A stretch of DNA of 64,000 nt from Cristatella mucedo (GCA_009760855.2 WPIO01000017.1:6378501-6442500); one strand, 5' to 3'. Counted from the stretch's first letter, positions 11,941 to 23,237 are shown. Program-made: numbers and translations. Notes: generated by a model not told the origin, from the sequence alone.

Positions 11941-12871
11941 ATGGAATCTCCGTATCCGCACTTTCCGCCACCCACCTCGCCGATCGGCTTGCCAATGCCG
12001 CCTGGTCCCGGCCGACTCGTGGTCACTGGTCCGCCGTTGCCGCCGCCGCCGTGCGACGACCGACGCCTCGGTCCACCGCCGCCCGACGGCGGCTGTGGAG
12101 GCCCCGGCGGTGGACCGCTCGACGCTGCGGAGCGCGAGCGAATGGCCGCCATGCCGCCCGGCATGGGCGGCGGCGGTGGCGGCATGCCGGAGCGTCGGCG
12201 CAGCGAGCCGGGCGGCGGCGGCATGGGCGGCGGCGGCGGCCTGGCGCCGACCTCGGCCGACGCGTGCCTCAGCATCGTGCACAGCCTGATGTGCCACCGG
12301 CAGGGTGGCGAGAGCGAGTCGTTCTCGAAGCGTGCCATCGAGAGCCTGGTGAAGAAGCTGAAGGACAAGCGCGACGAGCTGGACAGCCTCATCGTCGCCA
12401 TAACGACGAGCGGCTCGCACCCGTCCAAGTGCGTGACCATTCCGCGCACGCTCGACGGACGGCTGCAGGTGGCCGGCCGCAAGGGCTTCCCGCACGTGAT
12501 CTACGCGCGGATCTGGCGCTGGCCGGACCTGCACAAGAACGAGCTGAAGCACGCCAAGTTCTGCCAGTACGCGTTCGACCTCAAGCAGGACGGCATCTGC
12601 GTGAACCCGTACCACTACGAGCGCGTCGTCTCGCCCGGCATCGACCTGTCCACTCTGCATCTGGGCGGCGGCGGGCCGAGCCCGCGCATGATCAAGGACG
12701 AATATCCGGACTGCAGCGGTGACGACAGCACTTCGGACGACTACCGCATGATGGGCATGATGTCGCCGTCGATGCCGCCGCAGGAGCCGCTGTCGGCACT
12801 CAGGGGCCTGGGCGGCGGTGTCGACAAGCACCACCACGGGCCGCCGCCTCCCATGCCGCATCCGCACGGAG
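11941..12871 (+). CDS. SMAD4: SMAD4 coding exon 1 (N-terminal extension, MH1, start of linker)
   Basis: Residues 1-310. The first ~104 residues are rich in Pro and Gly, with no counterpart in human SMAD4. MH1 follows, starting at [20 protein letters not shown]. The four zinc ligands are Cys164, Cys208, Cys220 and His225, with the same spacing as in human SMAD4 (44, 12, 5). The DNA-contacting beta-hairpin is intact, with Arg174, Gln176 and Lys181. The linker begins with an acidic Ser/Asp patch (near 260-268) and a His/Pro run. The exon ends CACGGAG|GTGAGA (phase 1). Third codon positions are almost all G or C, which opens long false ORFs on the other strand. Confidence 0.93.
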
Positions 12872-13951
12872 GTGAGAGCTTGCTCTCTTGCAAGCGGCTC
12901 GGTCTACCCCTGTCTGCTCAGTCGTGTCTCCCCCCCCCCTTCAAGGCATCTCGATTGGCAGCACGACGCCATGTTTGCCGTGTTTTGCTTGCTGCATGAT
13001 GCACAGGAGTGGCCAGGTTTTGTCTAGAGTGTGATCAAGCCGAGCTTTAGCGGCACGGCTTAGTTTATTATTTATTATTTGCAGTTTATTATCTATTTTT
13101 GACTGGATAGTTGTAAGTGCTCATTTTTCTTTTATCGGTTGACATTTTGCATGTGGCACTAAACTCCGAAGTTTGTAGAAGAGTCGTGTTGTAATTTGCC
13201 GAGCACGCAGTAGACAAACAGGGCATTCCACTGACGGCTTTCCTTTATTGACTTGAACCGTGGCACACAATCGAACTCGTCCTCATTCTTGGTATTGCCA
13301 AGTGCATAGCCGGAAGCAGGGTCTTGGCGCTTGTTCTTAGCTGTCGAGCAGCACTGAGTGCCGGTTCCGTTGTGCTGCCAGTCCAGCTGTCGTCTCTAAT
13401 GACTGCTTGGTTTTACGGCAGAGTTCATTCAGCAGGCCCTGTCTCGTTATTAGGCACTATTAGGCCTTATTAGACACTTTCCGTGGTGACCAGCTAGGGA
13501 TCTTGCGGTTTAGGTACATTGCTTCGGAACTGGGTGCCAGAAGACACCGTCTAGCTTGTACTGTTGGTCTTAGAGACCGTAGCCGACGGAATCTTGCCGC
13601 TCTGCTCGCAGGCAGAGTGTGGTCGATGGAGCTTGCGTCCTTGCCAGTCCCTCGCAGAACGAGAGCTGTCTGTGTGTGTGTGCCCTACCCACCCAGCCAC
13701 ACCCCTCCCGCTTGCTTGCCACTGCTGGCAATCGGGTTCCAGTGGGTCCATGGCTACCGCATCTTGGCCTCGTGTGTCTTCGGCTGCTGCTGCTACTGCC
13801 CTCCTGGTTCAGCTGCTGCTGCTGCCCTTGTTTTTATCGTTATCTGCTGTGTGAGCAGCACGCTGCTGGCTGCCAATTGTGCACGAAAAGCCCCGAAGGC
13901 ATTGTTAGCGCACCATCGCTTCTTCATTGGGCCGCAATGTATGCCGCGTGT

Positions 13952-13996
<45 letters not shown>

Positions 13997-16900
13997 CTGG
14001 TTTTTGTGGCCCGAGCTGACAGGATTCTCGAGCCGCTTCCTTCGGTTTCCTTTCAGGAAAAAGTTTAGTCCTGTTATTTACAGTGTGCGCTGACAAGATA
14101 CGATGCAAAGCAAATGCTGGGCAATGAAGCATCTCTATTAGTTTGGCCCACGGGTTCGCTCGCCCTTATAGTTAAAGTTAATGATTAGCTGATTCAACGG
14201 TCTCATTTGTATAGTCGCAGAAGGCCCCCCTCCCCGAAACGGCTGGCTATCACCACCGCTTGCAGTATGCAATTTAGGATCGCCCGTTGCCGGGCTCGAA
14301 CTCACGACTTGGATCGTGAAGAGCAAGCACCTTACCCCTGGGCAAAGACCTTGGCCTCTGATGACCGAGGTCAAAGTCATTGCATCTGATGAACCGAAAT
14401 CCATGGCCAACTAGAGCTAGAGGGATGCTATCGCTTTTTACTCTAAAGAAGTTCCTGCCGGAGATGTAAGCAGCCGCATCTGAAACTTAATTGAAACCAT
14501 ATTGTTTCTCAAAGAACTCCCACTTTTGCAGGTGCGCTTATTGCAGATGCGCCCACGAGTAAGTGACAAGAGTTGTAGCATTCGAACGGTGCCGAATGCT
14601 GCCACTAAATGCCAGTGCGATTGCCGGATTAGGATTGAATAATCATAAGAATGCCGATGCTCATAATATCAGATATTTATATGGTGCGTTACGAGAACTC
14701 AATCTCTTTGAAATGGGTTAGTCGGTCGTGGACAGAAGAGTCCGCTTACTGAACTCGCGAGCGCTGCAGCCCATGTCTTGGTCTTTCTCTCGAGCGCTTC
14801 GAGCTCTTTGTAATAATAATAATAATAATGCACTCGATAAAGCACCCTCAGATAACTCAATCTCTTTCTAGGCGCTTTACATTTGCTGCCAAGGGAACGC
14901 GATTGAATGGTGAGTGATATAGTGCTTGATAAGCAACATGAATAGCATGGTTAGGGGTGAAATGCACAACGTCAGCATGCAAGTATGGTTAGTGGCAGCA
15001 TGCACAGTGTCAGCACGCATAAGCACCTGAAGGACGAATCACGGGGACCCACTAAATGCTGTCCTAAATAGGTGTGTTTAAGTTCTTTTGAAATGTGGTC
15101 AAGTCAGGGGATGTTCTGACGCAAGTCGGGAGTGAGCTGTTTTTGATGTGTGGGCATCGGACCGACGGTTCAGCAGCACCGCACAATCGGCATTATGCAT
15201 GTCTAGACGAGAGACGACGGTACGGTAGCAATGTACGGTAGCAGCGGAAGCTTCGTGTCAGTATTTTCTATGAGTGCTGTGCTGCTGGTTGCCAGGGGTG
15301 ATGACTAGGAAGCCGCTCTGTTCCATTCGTTGCCCATGAACTTGCCCGTGAGCCCACCTTGTGCAGGGCTAGGAAAAACGGCCGCGTGACTGTGCCGATG
15401 CATTCTAGGAATGATGCCTGAGACAAGTGGTGTCGCTAGGGTGCGACTGGCGAGTGCTGCGGGTCGGGCCGCCGACCCTATTTGAGCCGGCCCAGCCGGC
15501 TGCACGTTTTGGCCGTGAGCGTTTCGTTATGCAAACCCTGCTCTGCTCGCTGGAGTTGGCCAGTCGTTTCTCTGTGAGCAGCAGCCAGCTGCAGCTCACA
15601 GAGGGTCAGGCTGATGCTGATGCAGATGCACTGCTGCTGTGCATTGTGGCATGGCTGCTTGTTATTTACACAGGGGTCGTTGTGCAAGCACGAGATCGGC
15701 TTTGTGTTGGCATTCGCGTTCCGGCACGAACATTCACGAAGGTGCATCCTCGGTGAAACTTGAATTGTGCTTGAAAAAAGCTTGAATTGTGACAAGAATT
15801 TGATAATTGGCTACTAGCTTGTTGCTGGCCTCATGCTAAGAAGCAGGCGAGGTCCATTTGGAAGCAGCAGCAGCGATGCAAGGCGAGCATGTAGCCGGCG
15901 CTCTTGCTCAGCTTGCTGCTTCTGCTGTTGGGTTGGATCCGTTGCTGAGAGGAGTTCGACGAAAAGTGCGATGATTCCCAACCGCGTGTGTTAGGTGGCG
16001 AACTGCTGCTTCGCGGTTTGAAGGTTTTTTCGGTTTGGTTTCGGGGTTTTAAGGCTGCGCTGCTGAGGCTTGCTGATTAACTATGTGTGTTGAGATGCTG
16101 ACTACACTAAGGGCTTTCAAAGCCCCGTGCAATGTCGTAGCGCCAAACGAGTGCAAGATACGAGGGGCAGCGCGTTCGGTCGGGTGGTCACGACGTCAGG
16201 GCTTGAATCTCCTGCTAGCACCGTAGGTTTACCCCCTTGCCTATGCAGACAGAGAAGGTAACTTGACCAAGAGTCACGTGACGTTCCTAGAGCCACGTGA
16301 CGTTTGCGACAGGCACTTTCTCGCTAGTATCGAAGCCACTTGGGCATCTGCTTCTTATCGCGAGTTTTCAGAGATGAAACCTGATTTCAGCAGTCCAACA
16401 CATTTGCTGCATTTAAGAAGGCGAGGAGGAACCCGACTGTCATGTCCATTGCAGAAGGAATAGTGGAATACTTGCTCCCTTAGAGCTACCTCTTCTTCCC
16501 ATCTGCTTAGCTAAGAACGCAGTATTTGCTGAACATCGTTTTTGGCGTGAAACTGTTTACCTCCAAAATCGGTCTTGTTGACAGATAAGTGCCGCTACCT
16601 AATGTGTGTGCTGTATGTGGTCAATCTAAATTGACCAGCCATGTTTGATCACACTGCTTCATTTGCATTTGGTTAGCAGAAAGCAGTCCTTGTTGAAGGA
16701 CGAATTTATTCCACCTTGTCATTCGCATCTTGTACTCTGAATGCCGATTTCAGACACTCACTCTCGCATTGTTGAGTACTTGCTCTCAGTCAGCCGGGCT
16801 GCAGCAGTGTCGCTTTTTCGTCACGCAGGTGGATTGCTGACGCCCTATCCAGCTCTGCTGCCACCCGGAATGCAAGGCTTAGGCCCTCTGCAGGCCCACC

Positions 16901-18009
16901 TGCCGGCGCCCGGTGTCGTCGATCCCTACTCCGCCGTGCGGCAGCAGCCGCCGCCGCTGTCGTCGTGGGGCCCCGATGGATCCGTGCCGCCGCCTCCTCC
17001 TCCACAGTGTGTGCTGCCTTACCGAGGACCGCCGCCGGACGGCATGTTCTTCCCGAACCGCCCGCCGATTGGCCCGCAGGACTTGGCCGCTGCCGCCCCT
17101 GCTGCCCCGCTGCCGCCACCGCAGGCTTCGGCCGTGATCGGCATGGGCGGAGGCGGGCCGCCGGCGGCACCGCCCATGCCGCTGCCTGTGCCCAGCGCTC
17201 CGCCGCCCGAGCACTGGTGCACGATCGCCTACTACGAGCTCGACCAGCAGGTGGGCGAGGTGTTCAAGGTGCCGTCCGGCTGTCCATCGGTCGTCGTCGA
17301 CGGCTACACTGATCCGTCGAGCCTCGATCGCTTCTGCCTCGGCCAGCTGTCCAACGTGCACCGCACCGACTCGTCGGAGAAGGCTCGCCTGCACATCGGC
17401 AAGGGCGTGAGGCTCGAGTGCCTCCGTGGCGCCGGCGCCACTGCCTCCGCGGCCGCCGGCGGTGGCACCGGTAACGTCGTCGTCGGCGGCGGCGAGAGCT
17501 GCGACGTGTGGATCCGCTGTCTGAGCGAGCACAGCGTGTTCGTGCAGAGCTACTACCTGGACCGCGAGGCGGGCCGCGCGCCCGGCGACGCCGTGCACAA
17601 GATCTACCCGAGCGCCTACATCAAGGTGTTCGATCTGCGCCAGTGCTACCACCAGATGCACCAGCAGGCCGCTGCGGCCGCGCAGGCCGCCGCAGCGCAG
17701 GCCGCCGCGGTCGCGGGCAACGTGCCCGGGCCGGCGTCGGTGGGCGGCATAGCGCCGGCAGTTGGCCTGTCGGCCGCAGCCGGCATCGGCGTCGACGACC
17801 TGCGGCGCCTGTGCATACTGCGTCTCAGCTTCGTCAAAGGCTGGGGACCCGACTATCCGCGCGGCAACATCAAGGAGACGCCATGCTGGATCGAGGTGCA
17901 CCTGCACCGACCACTCCAGCTGCTCGACGAGGTGCTGCAGTCGATGCCCGGCGGTGGTGGCAACGCCGGCGGGGAGGCGCGCCCGCCCACCCGTATCATG
18001 CTGCAGTAG
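11941..18009 (+). CDS. SMAD4: Co-Smad (SMAD4/Medea), coding region join(11941..12871,16829..18009)
   Basis: Shared-partner Smad of the TGF-beta/BMP pathway: it joins phosphorylated receptor Smads, enters the nucleus and binds GTCT-type DNA. Two exons joined at a phase-1 GT-AG intron give 703 residues. MH1 covers about 105-235, a Pro/Gly/His-rich linker about 236-437, and MH2 about 438-690. The SMAD4-type helix and insert between MH2 strands (QAAAA runs followed by a [19 protein letters not shown]-like segment) marks it as a co-Smad rather than a receptor Smad, and there is no C-terminal SSXS phosphorylation motif. Human SMAD4 is 552 residues; the excess lies in a Gly/Pro-rich N-terminal extension, the linker and a loop insert in MH2. 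The start ATG follows the acceptor CCGCTGCAG directly, so a leader exon lies upstream. No frameshift or stop interrupts it. Confidence 0.93.
13947..13995. repeat. (GT)n microsatellite
   Basis: About 24 GT units with one TA interruption, inside the SMAD4 intron. Confidence 0.95.
14160..14355 (-). mobile_element. SINE-2 copy
   Basis: Inverted SINE-2: GATTAGCTGATTCAACGGTC, GGCTATCACCACCGCTTGCA and GATCGCCCGTTGCCGGGCTC, then the complement of a B box and a GTGAAGAGCAAGCACCTTAC A-box region. Confidence 0.7.
14813..15160 (-). mobile_element. LINE-A 3' end
   Basis: Inverted: (AAT)n, CACTCGATAAAGCACCCTCA, CTTTCTAGGCGCTTTACATT, then the non-coding tail with repeated CAGCATGCA phrases. It ends in the decayed C-terminal coding end near GGAGTGAGCT. 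Confidence 0.8.
16829..18009 (+). CDS. SMAD4: SMAD4 coding exon 2 (linker, MH2)
   Basis: Acceptor CGTCACGCAG|GTGG restores the frame as Gly-Gly-Leu-Leu. The linker is Pro-rich. MH2 opens at [17 protein letters not shown] (residue 438) and continues through [11 protein letters not shown], with the conserved basic Arg489 of the loop-helix region. A 27-residue Gly/Ala-rich segment (509-535) sits between LEC and DVWIRC, where human SMAD4 has four residues. [20 protein letters not shown], the Ala/Gln helix, [16 protein letters not shown] and [19 protein letters not shown] are all present. The stop TAG is at 18007-18009. The upstream frame from 16741 is intron sequence that happens to stay open. 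Confidence 0.93.
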
Positions 18010-19554
18010 CCGCTCTCGCGATCTCCTCGCTCTTGGCCGAGCGCTCGGCCTGGCTGCTGCTGCGGCTCGTGCCTCGTCGCGCCTCTGGGCCCCGCCCCGG
18101 CTCTGGCGATGGCACGCTGCACTAAACTCACGTTTGCTTGGGCGTCCGCAGGCAGATCGTAGCGCAGCAATCGAGCGGCTTGTTGAGCTAGCTCCCCTTC
18201 TCCTTTCCCTCGCCGGTTTAGACAGAGCGTTGGTTTCTTTTTTCGTTTTAACGCCGGGACTCTGGCACTCGTTTTCGTTGTGGCGAGGCCAGCAGCGAAG
18301 CAGCTTCGGATGCCTGCTGCCGCAGGTGTGCGCATGCGCGTGTGTGTGCGTGCGTGAGCATGCGATGTGGTAGCTACTCAACTAATGCCGGCAAGCTTTT
18401 GCCTGAGGGGTTTGTTCAACCCTCTTCGCGCTGCCGGCTTCTAGGACGTTCCTAAAACCTGCGTGCTTGCACGGCTGCCCTTTTGGTTTTTGTATAAGCA
18501 GTGCTCTTGCTTTGAACGAGCCAACAGGCCGTGTTTGCTCGCCATTAGTATGAAGTTCCCCTGCCAACTATTATGTATTGCATTGACAGGCAGTAATTAT
18601 ACGTAATTTTTAGTGCAGTGCAAGAGTGCAGGTGCCCTCTTTTGCAGCATTCTATGAGACAGAAGTTGTGTGCACTCCTGGTCCGGTCCAGTCATTCTGA
18701 CTCTCGTCAAAAATAAGTGGTCACAAAGGGTTGCAGTCTAAGTAGTTCTGCTGGTGAATTTGCGTGCTAGTCTGGCGATCTGTGTTGATTCCAGACGCAA
18801 TTTGCTGCTGCCGATCATCGCCGCCTTCTAAGACTCGACGAATGCGTTACACTCCCGAGTGAGGAGTGGGCTACTAGCTCTCATGCAGCCAGCAGTCAGC
18901 ACGTTAACCGTCGAGATGCTGCTCGGATGCACACGTGAGGCTGAGGCAGGCGACTGCTCTGTGCCGACTTCTGTGCTGGAACAGCAGCAGAAGATAAAAG
19001 AAGCTTGGGGTCGATGCAGACAACATTTAGTTATTGAGTTTCCAGCTCAGTCACGAAGAACTCCACTCAGCAGGTTTGATGAGAATCCTAGAAGCCAGGA
19101 AGTGGTGGGCATGATGCTAGGAAACCAGGTGAGCCAGCCAGCTTGGCTGCGTCGCTTTGCAAGTCCTGGTCACCTGGTTTTTGTAACAGAAGCAGGCCGG
19201 TTGAATTTAAGCATTGTGGCAACTAGTATAAAGCCACTTGTATTAGTTATTAAGTTTTCAACATTTCCATAAATTACTAGATCCTTACCTACAGAGGACT
19301 CGGGCAATAGTTTCAACTTCCATTGATAGCAAGACATGTCCATCTTCTGTACAGGGCTTCGATATCACTAATGGATGTTGCATGGATTTATGAAACTGGC
19401 TGTCTATCCATCCATGTCTAGCATGATGGCTTTCTGTAGGTCATGAGTCACTTTCTTCTGCCAGAAAGCTGTCCGTTTACTCTCATAGAGCTCACATGGA
19501 TGTTTGCTTATTAGATGTTTGGCCCGGCTTAGGGCGGGCTGATGTAACTAATTA
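18010..19554 (+). other. SMAD4 3' flank; no further gene recognised
   Basis: Follows the SMAD4 stop and probably contains its 3' UTR. I could not find a convincing AATAAA signal. Long minus-strand ORFs here are extensions of the GC3 shadow. A 137-residue ORF at 18859-19272 has no recognised motif. Confidence 0.5.
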
Positions 19555-20550
19555 GACATTTGTATAGCAACACAGTAAAAGCAGATCCCTTTCTAGGCGC
19601 TATGCATATACTGCATGGGAAGCATGTCAATTGGTCATTGATAACACTTACAATGACAGCTTATTTATATAAGCACTCACTAAAAGGTCAATGTGGAAAA
19701 AAAAGAAAAAAATATTCATTTATATAGCGCCCCAAGAGAACTTAATCCCTATTCAGGCGCTTCAAATATGCCTCTGGGCTCGAGCCCACGACCTCAGTCA
19801 GACCTTGGTCGGGGCGAGCACCTTAACCGCCAGACCAAACCAGCTCGGCGTTTCGCGGATCCAGTAAATGCTGCGAAGATAGGATGCGTGTTTAGCTTCT
19901 TTTAAATGTTAAGTCAAGGGATGTCTTTACGTTAGATGGGAGAGAGATCCGAGGTTTGGGAACATGAACTAAAGGGTTTGAGACTAGTTAATGACACAAG
20001 TATACGGCTTGAGGCTGTAGAGCTGGTGGTACGATGATTACTAGTTCTGATAGGTTGGCTGGAGCAAGAGATTGAAGCTTCCGAAAGTGAGCGGCAAAAC
20101 CTTGAAGTCGATATGATGTTTGATGGAGAGACAGTGTCGGTCGGCTAGAAGTAGTGTAGTGTAATTGAGACATTCGCCGCAGATAAAAGTAGCTGCCGAG
20201 TTTCGAAATCAATGTGAGCACCGCACTGGACCGACCAGAAGGCTTGAGAGTCGTGAGATGGGCAAATGGAGACTATGTCACAAATGCATGGGCCAACTTT
20301 GATGTGGTATTCATGCCAAAGCTGGCCCGAAGTATTTTGCTGAAACTAGGCAGGTTTAGCTGTGGTCTTCTAGAGAATGATCACTTTGGAACTTTCGAAT
20401 GTCACAGCTGCTGGCCGAGCCCATTTTGAGGGTTAGCTTTTAATATTTTCGACCGCTACGCTTTTTTAGTAAATAGTAAGTTGGTTCGTCATTAAATTTG
20501 AGGAAGTTTGCTTCCATCCGACTGCGAATATCAACTGCATATGTAGTATC
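19555..20550 (-). mobile_element. LINE-A 3' part, split by SINE-1
   Basis: Inverted LINE-A: tail pieces at 19580-19695 (CCTTTCTAGGCGCTATGCAT), then after the SINE the RT C-terminal region. The latter shows GCCAACTTTGATGTGGTATT-type sequence parallel to 58495-58760 and ends near GGAAGTTTGCTTCCATCCG. Frames are broken by many indels. Confidence 0.65.
19695..19858 (-). mobile_element. SINE-1 copy nested in LINE-A
   Basis: Inverted SINE-1: TATAGCGCCCCAAGAGAACT, TTCAGGCGCTTCAAATATGC, GGGCTCGAGCCCACGACCTC (B box complement), then GAGCACCTTAACCGCCAGAC and CAGCTCGGC (A box complement). LINE-A sequence lies on both sides, so this SINE is the younger insertion. Confidence 0.75.
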
Positions 20551-21034
20551 CGAGTTGGCTGATTCTAATCTTAACGACGGCGGGCGTTGGGAGCCACGTT
20601 GTTATACCACGGTTTGAGCTGCTCTCGTGATCGCTCAAACACCACAGGGATAACAGTATAACACAATTAAGGATACTGTGAAAGACTCCAAACTTGGCTG
20701 TTTGAAGGTAGGCAATGCAACTTCTATAGCTCTGCTCGCGACCTTCACGACAGGTATACGGTTGACAATAAAGTAGTCTGCTATTGCTATTCGGCCGGTG
20801 GTCAAGCTAACTTCGCTTCCCACGGTTGGCGACCACTCATTCGGATTGACACACTGCGTTTTCGAAAGTCGGTGTCCCAACTTACCGAGCAACGTCATTT
20901 CGATAAAGTCGGAATTCAACTTGTTTATGTCAACTGCAGATATTGCAGATTTTGAAACCTAAATAAACATGTGTGCTTAGAAGACCTACCGCAAGCAGTG
21001 TTTTCTCTAGCCAGCTAAATCAACAGCCTCTTTT
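20551..21034. other. No gene recognised
   Basis: A 94-residue minus-strand ORF at 20635-20919 has reasonable composition but no motif that I recognise and no splice support. Confidence 0.4.
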
Positions 21035-21170
21035 GTGTAGCGACAAAGCCATTACGGCTATCGCCACTTGCAGCTGCAAAAAGGATCGCCAACCGCAGGA
21101 TTCGAACCCACTGAAGTCGTGAAAAGCAACTGCCTTACGTAGTGTGCAATCACTGCTCACCCTAGACCAG
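21035..21170 (-). mobile_element. SINE-2 copy
   Basis: Inverted: GCGACAAAGCCATTACGGCT, TCGCCACTTGCAGC, GATCGCCAACCGCAGGATTC, the B-box complement GGATTCGAACCCAC and the head end AGTGTGCAATCACTGCTCAC. Confidence 0.75.
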
Positions 21171-21189
21171 CCTGGACCCACTTGAGTTT

Positions 21190-21217
21190 TGGTGTGTGTG
21201 TGTGTGTGCGCGCGCGC

Positions 21218-21281
<64 letters not shown>
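21190..21281. repeat. (GT)n/(GC)n microsatellite
   Basis: GT run interrupted by a CGCGCGCGCG block. Confidence 0.95.
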
Positions 21282-21282
<1 letters not shown>

Positions 21283-21414
21283 ATCTAGTACCGACTGCAG
21301 GAGGCGTAAGGCTTTCAGCTTGGCGCCAAATTTGCATTCATTCTCGCAGTACACGGCTATTCAGCTCGTGCATGTTGAGAAATTTAAAACCGAAGCTTTA
21401 AAGCCCGGTATGGA

Positions 21415-21665
21415 ATAATCATAATAACAATAATACGCTTGATAAAGCGCCCTCAGAGAACCCAATCTCTGTCTAGGCGTTTTTACATTTGCTTCAAAGG
21501 AAACACAATCGAATGGTGCGTGGTATCATGCTTGATAAACAATATGAATAACACAGTTAGGGGTGACGTGCACAGGGCATGCAAGTGCGGTTAGTGGCAG
21601 CATACAAGTGTCAGCACGCATAAGCACAATGCCGAAGAAAGAGTTGTCTGCTAGTAGGATTCACT
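21415..21665 (-). mobile_element. LINE-A 3' end fragment
   Basis: Inverted tail: ATAATAACAATAATACGC, TTGATAAAGCGCCCTCAGAG, CTGTCTAGGCGTTTTTACAT, then the CAGGGCATGCAAGTGCGG non-coding part. Confidence 0.8.
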
Positions 21666-21754
21666 AACCCAAAGCAGTCGATACAGCCAGTTCGATCAAC
21701 CCAGCTGAGCGCCAAGCGTGGCCTTTGACTTGAGGCAGGATTTGTGATGAGAGC

Positions 21755-21960
21755 ATTAGCTCAGGGCGGTTGCAGTTAAAAGGGTCAGCTGATTCAAATG
21801 CCTCTTATATACAGCGTCAGAAGAGCCTTAATGACTATCACCACAGCTTGCAGTGGGCAATAAAAGATCACTCATAGTAGGAATCGAGCCCGCAACCTGG
21901 CTGGCAAGGGCCCTAGACACTTCGCACGTGTACCGTTGTGGAACCATGCAGGCCTATTAG
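21755..21960 (-). mobile_element. SINE-2 copy
   Basis: Inverted: GTCAGCTGATTCAAATGCCT, GCGTCAGAAGAGCCTTAATG, CTATCACCACAGCTTGCAGT, then GGAATCGAGCCCGCAACCTG (B-box complement). Confidence 0.7.
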
Positions 21961-22869
21961 CCGGCGTTAGTGCGTTATAAGAATCAATGGGCTGGCTGGC
22001 CTCTTTCAATCTCAGGCATGGCTAGCTTCCTCTACTGGTTTCACCCTAAATCTAGAGCCCAGCAAAGACGGGAGGCTTTCATTCGCAGCTAATGCCGCAG
22101 GAAGCCGCATTAGTCATAGACAGCATTGACGGGCCTCGTGGGTGCAGATGCCGGTAGCTAGCTAAACCGTGGGTAAACAGTATCAGCGCCGATTTTCATC
22201 GATTACTCGCACTTTCTCCAGCAGCCGGCCATTGACATAGGTTAGCAAGCAGAGCAGATATGATATCGGCTGCTAATATAAAATTTATTTGGCAAAGCAG
22301 GCTGCACTCGACATCGGCGGCACGGCCGGTGCCTCTCCTGCTCTCGCGACTGCGATTCCCAAGTATAATGGGAGCGGAGGATTGAGCGTAGCGAGATTGA
22401 GCTTTTGCGGCTCCCAGTGAGCGCGGGACAGGCGAGGAGAGGGCGGGCTCAAGCAGAGCGAGTTCCGAGCGCATCCTGCCTGCCATCGTGCGTTATTTCG
22501 ACCCACTGTGCTGCTGGCTTCGCTACGGTAACCCGCTTTGACAGCCAAGGTGCACGCGCACATCCGCGGACTCGCTCGCTCGATCGCTCCTCGCTTCATT
22601 GTGGCGTTTTCGACGCCTTCGCGCGCGCGAAGGCGTCGAAAGCGAAGAGCGTCTGGCGTATCCCTGGCGTTTTTACTAGCTCTGCTGCTCTTGGGTGCTT
22701 CCGAATTTGCTTCTCTGGTCTCGCGTCACTTTGTAGCCGCTTAAACCGCGTCTGTCGTCTGTAATTCACCCGGCGTTGGCCGGCCAGTACTCGGCTAGAG
22801 CACAAGTTGGAGGCAACGTGGGGGGCAAATGAAAATATTTCCGGTCCGGAGCAGAAGCCGCACCCACCC
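21961..22869. other. No gene recognised; CpG-rich patch 22300-22760
   Basis: GC-rich patch with overlapping ORFs on both strands and a long perfect palindrome (separate entry). It could be a CpG island, but no exon is evident. Confidence 0.4.
22608..22641. repeat. 34-bp perfect palindrome
   Basis: The arm TTTCGACGCCTTCGCGC is followed directly by its exact reverse complement, with no spacer (centre 22624/22625). Pairing resumes after one mismatch on each side. Confidence 0.9.
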
Positions 22870-23237
22870 GAAGCTTGCCTGTGTCAGTACGCATTCGGTA
22901 GCCAATAGACTTCGTCTCACGCAACAAAGAGAAAGTGGAAAGCATAGCAGAGTTAGGAGAGCAGTTGAGGTAGTGAGTAGCATGGAAGTAGCAGCTCAGG
23001 ACCGCTGAAAAGGATGAGCCATAGTCGGCAGCAGGAGAGTAGTTGTCGTTGCGTTAGAATTGTAGAAGCGAGTTCCACAGTCTCGGACCTGCAGAGCTAA
23101 AGCTTCTGTCGCCAACGGTCTTTAAGCGGAGGAATGGAACAACTAATTTATTGTCCACACAGGACCTCAGGGTGCGAACAGGCTGAAATTGATGCAGCAG
23201 TTCAGCTAGGTACGAAGGAGCCAAGCCGTGGCGGGCA
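22870..23237 (-). mobile_element. LINE-B 3' part
   Basis: Inverted LINE-B coding remnant matching 53150-53505: GTACGCATTCGGTAGCCAAT, CGAGTTCCACAGTCTCGGAC and GCTAGGTACGAAGGAGCCAA. It stops abruptly at GTGGCGGGC, where the unusual element begins. Confidence 0.8.

Larger units (their letters stand above)
12872..16828 (+). other. SMAD4 intron between MH1 and MH2 exons
   Basis: 3957-bp GT-AG intron. It contains a GT microsatellite, a SINE-2 copy and a LINE-A tail (listed separately). ORFs at 13503-14093 and 15427-15756 have no recognised motif. A GTCTAGAC palindrome, a Smad-binding-type octamer, lies at 15201-15208. Confidence 0.85.

Noticed and set aside
11689-12867. 392-codon minus-strand ORF
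   Set aside because: Antisense shadow of SMAD4 exon 1, opened by its G/C third positions; Arg/Ala/His-rich with no domain.
16879-18381. 500-codon minus-strand ORF
   Set aside because: Antisense shadow of SMAD4 exon 2 for the same reason; the sense frame carries the conserved MH2 domain.
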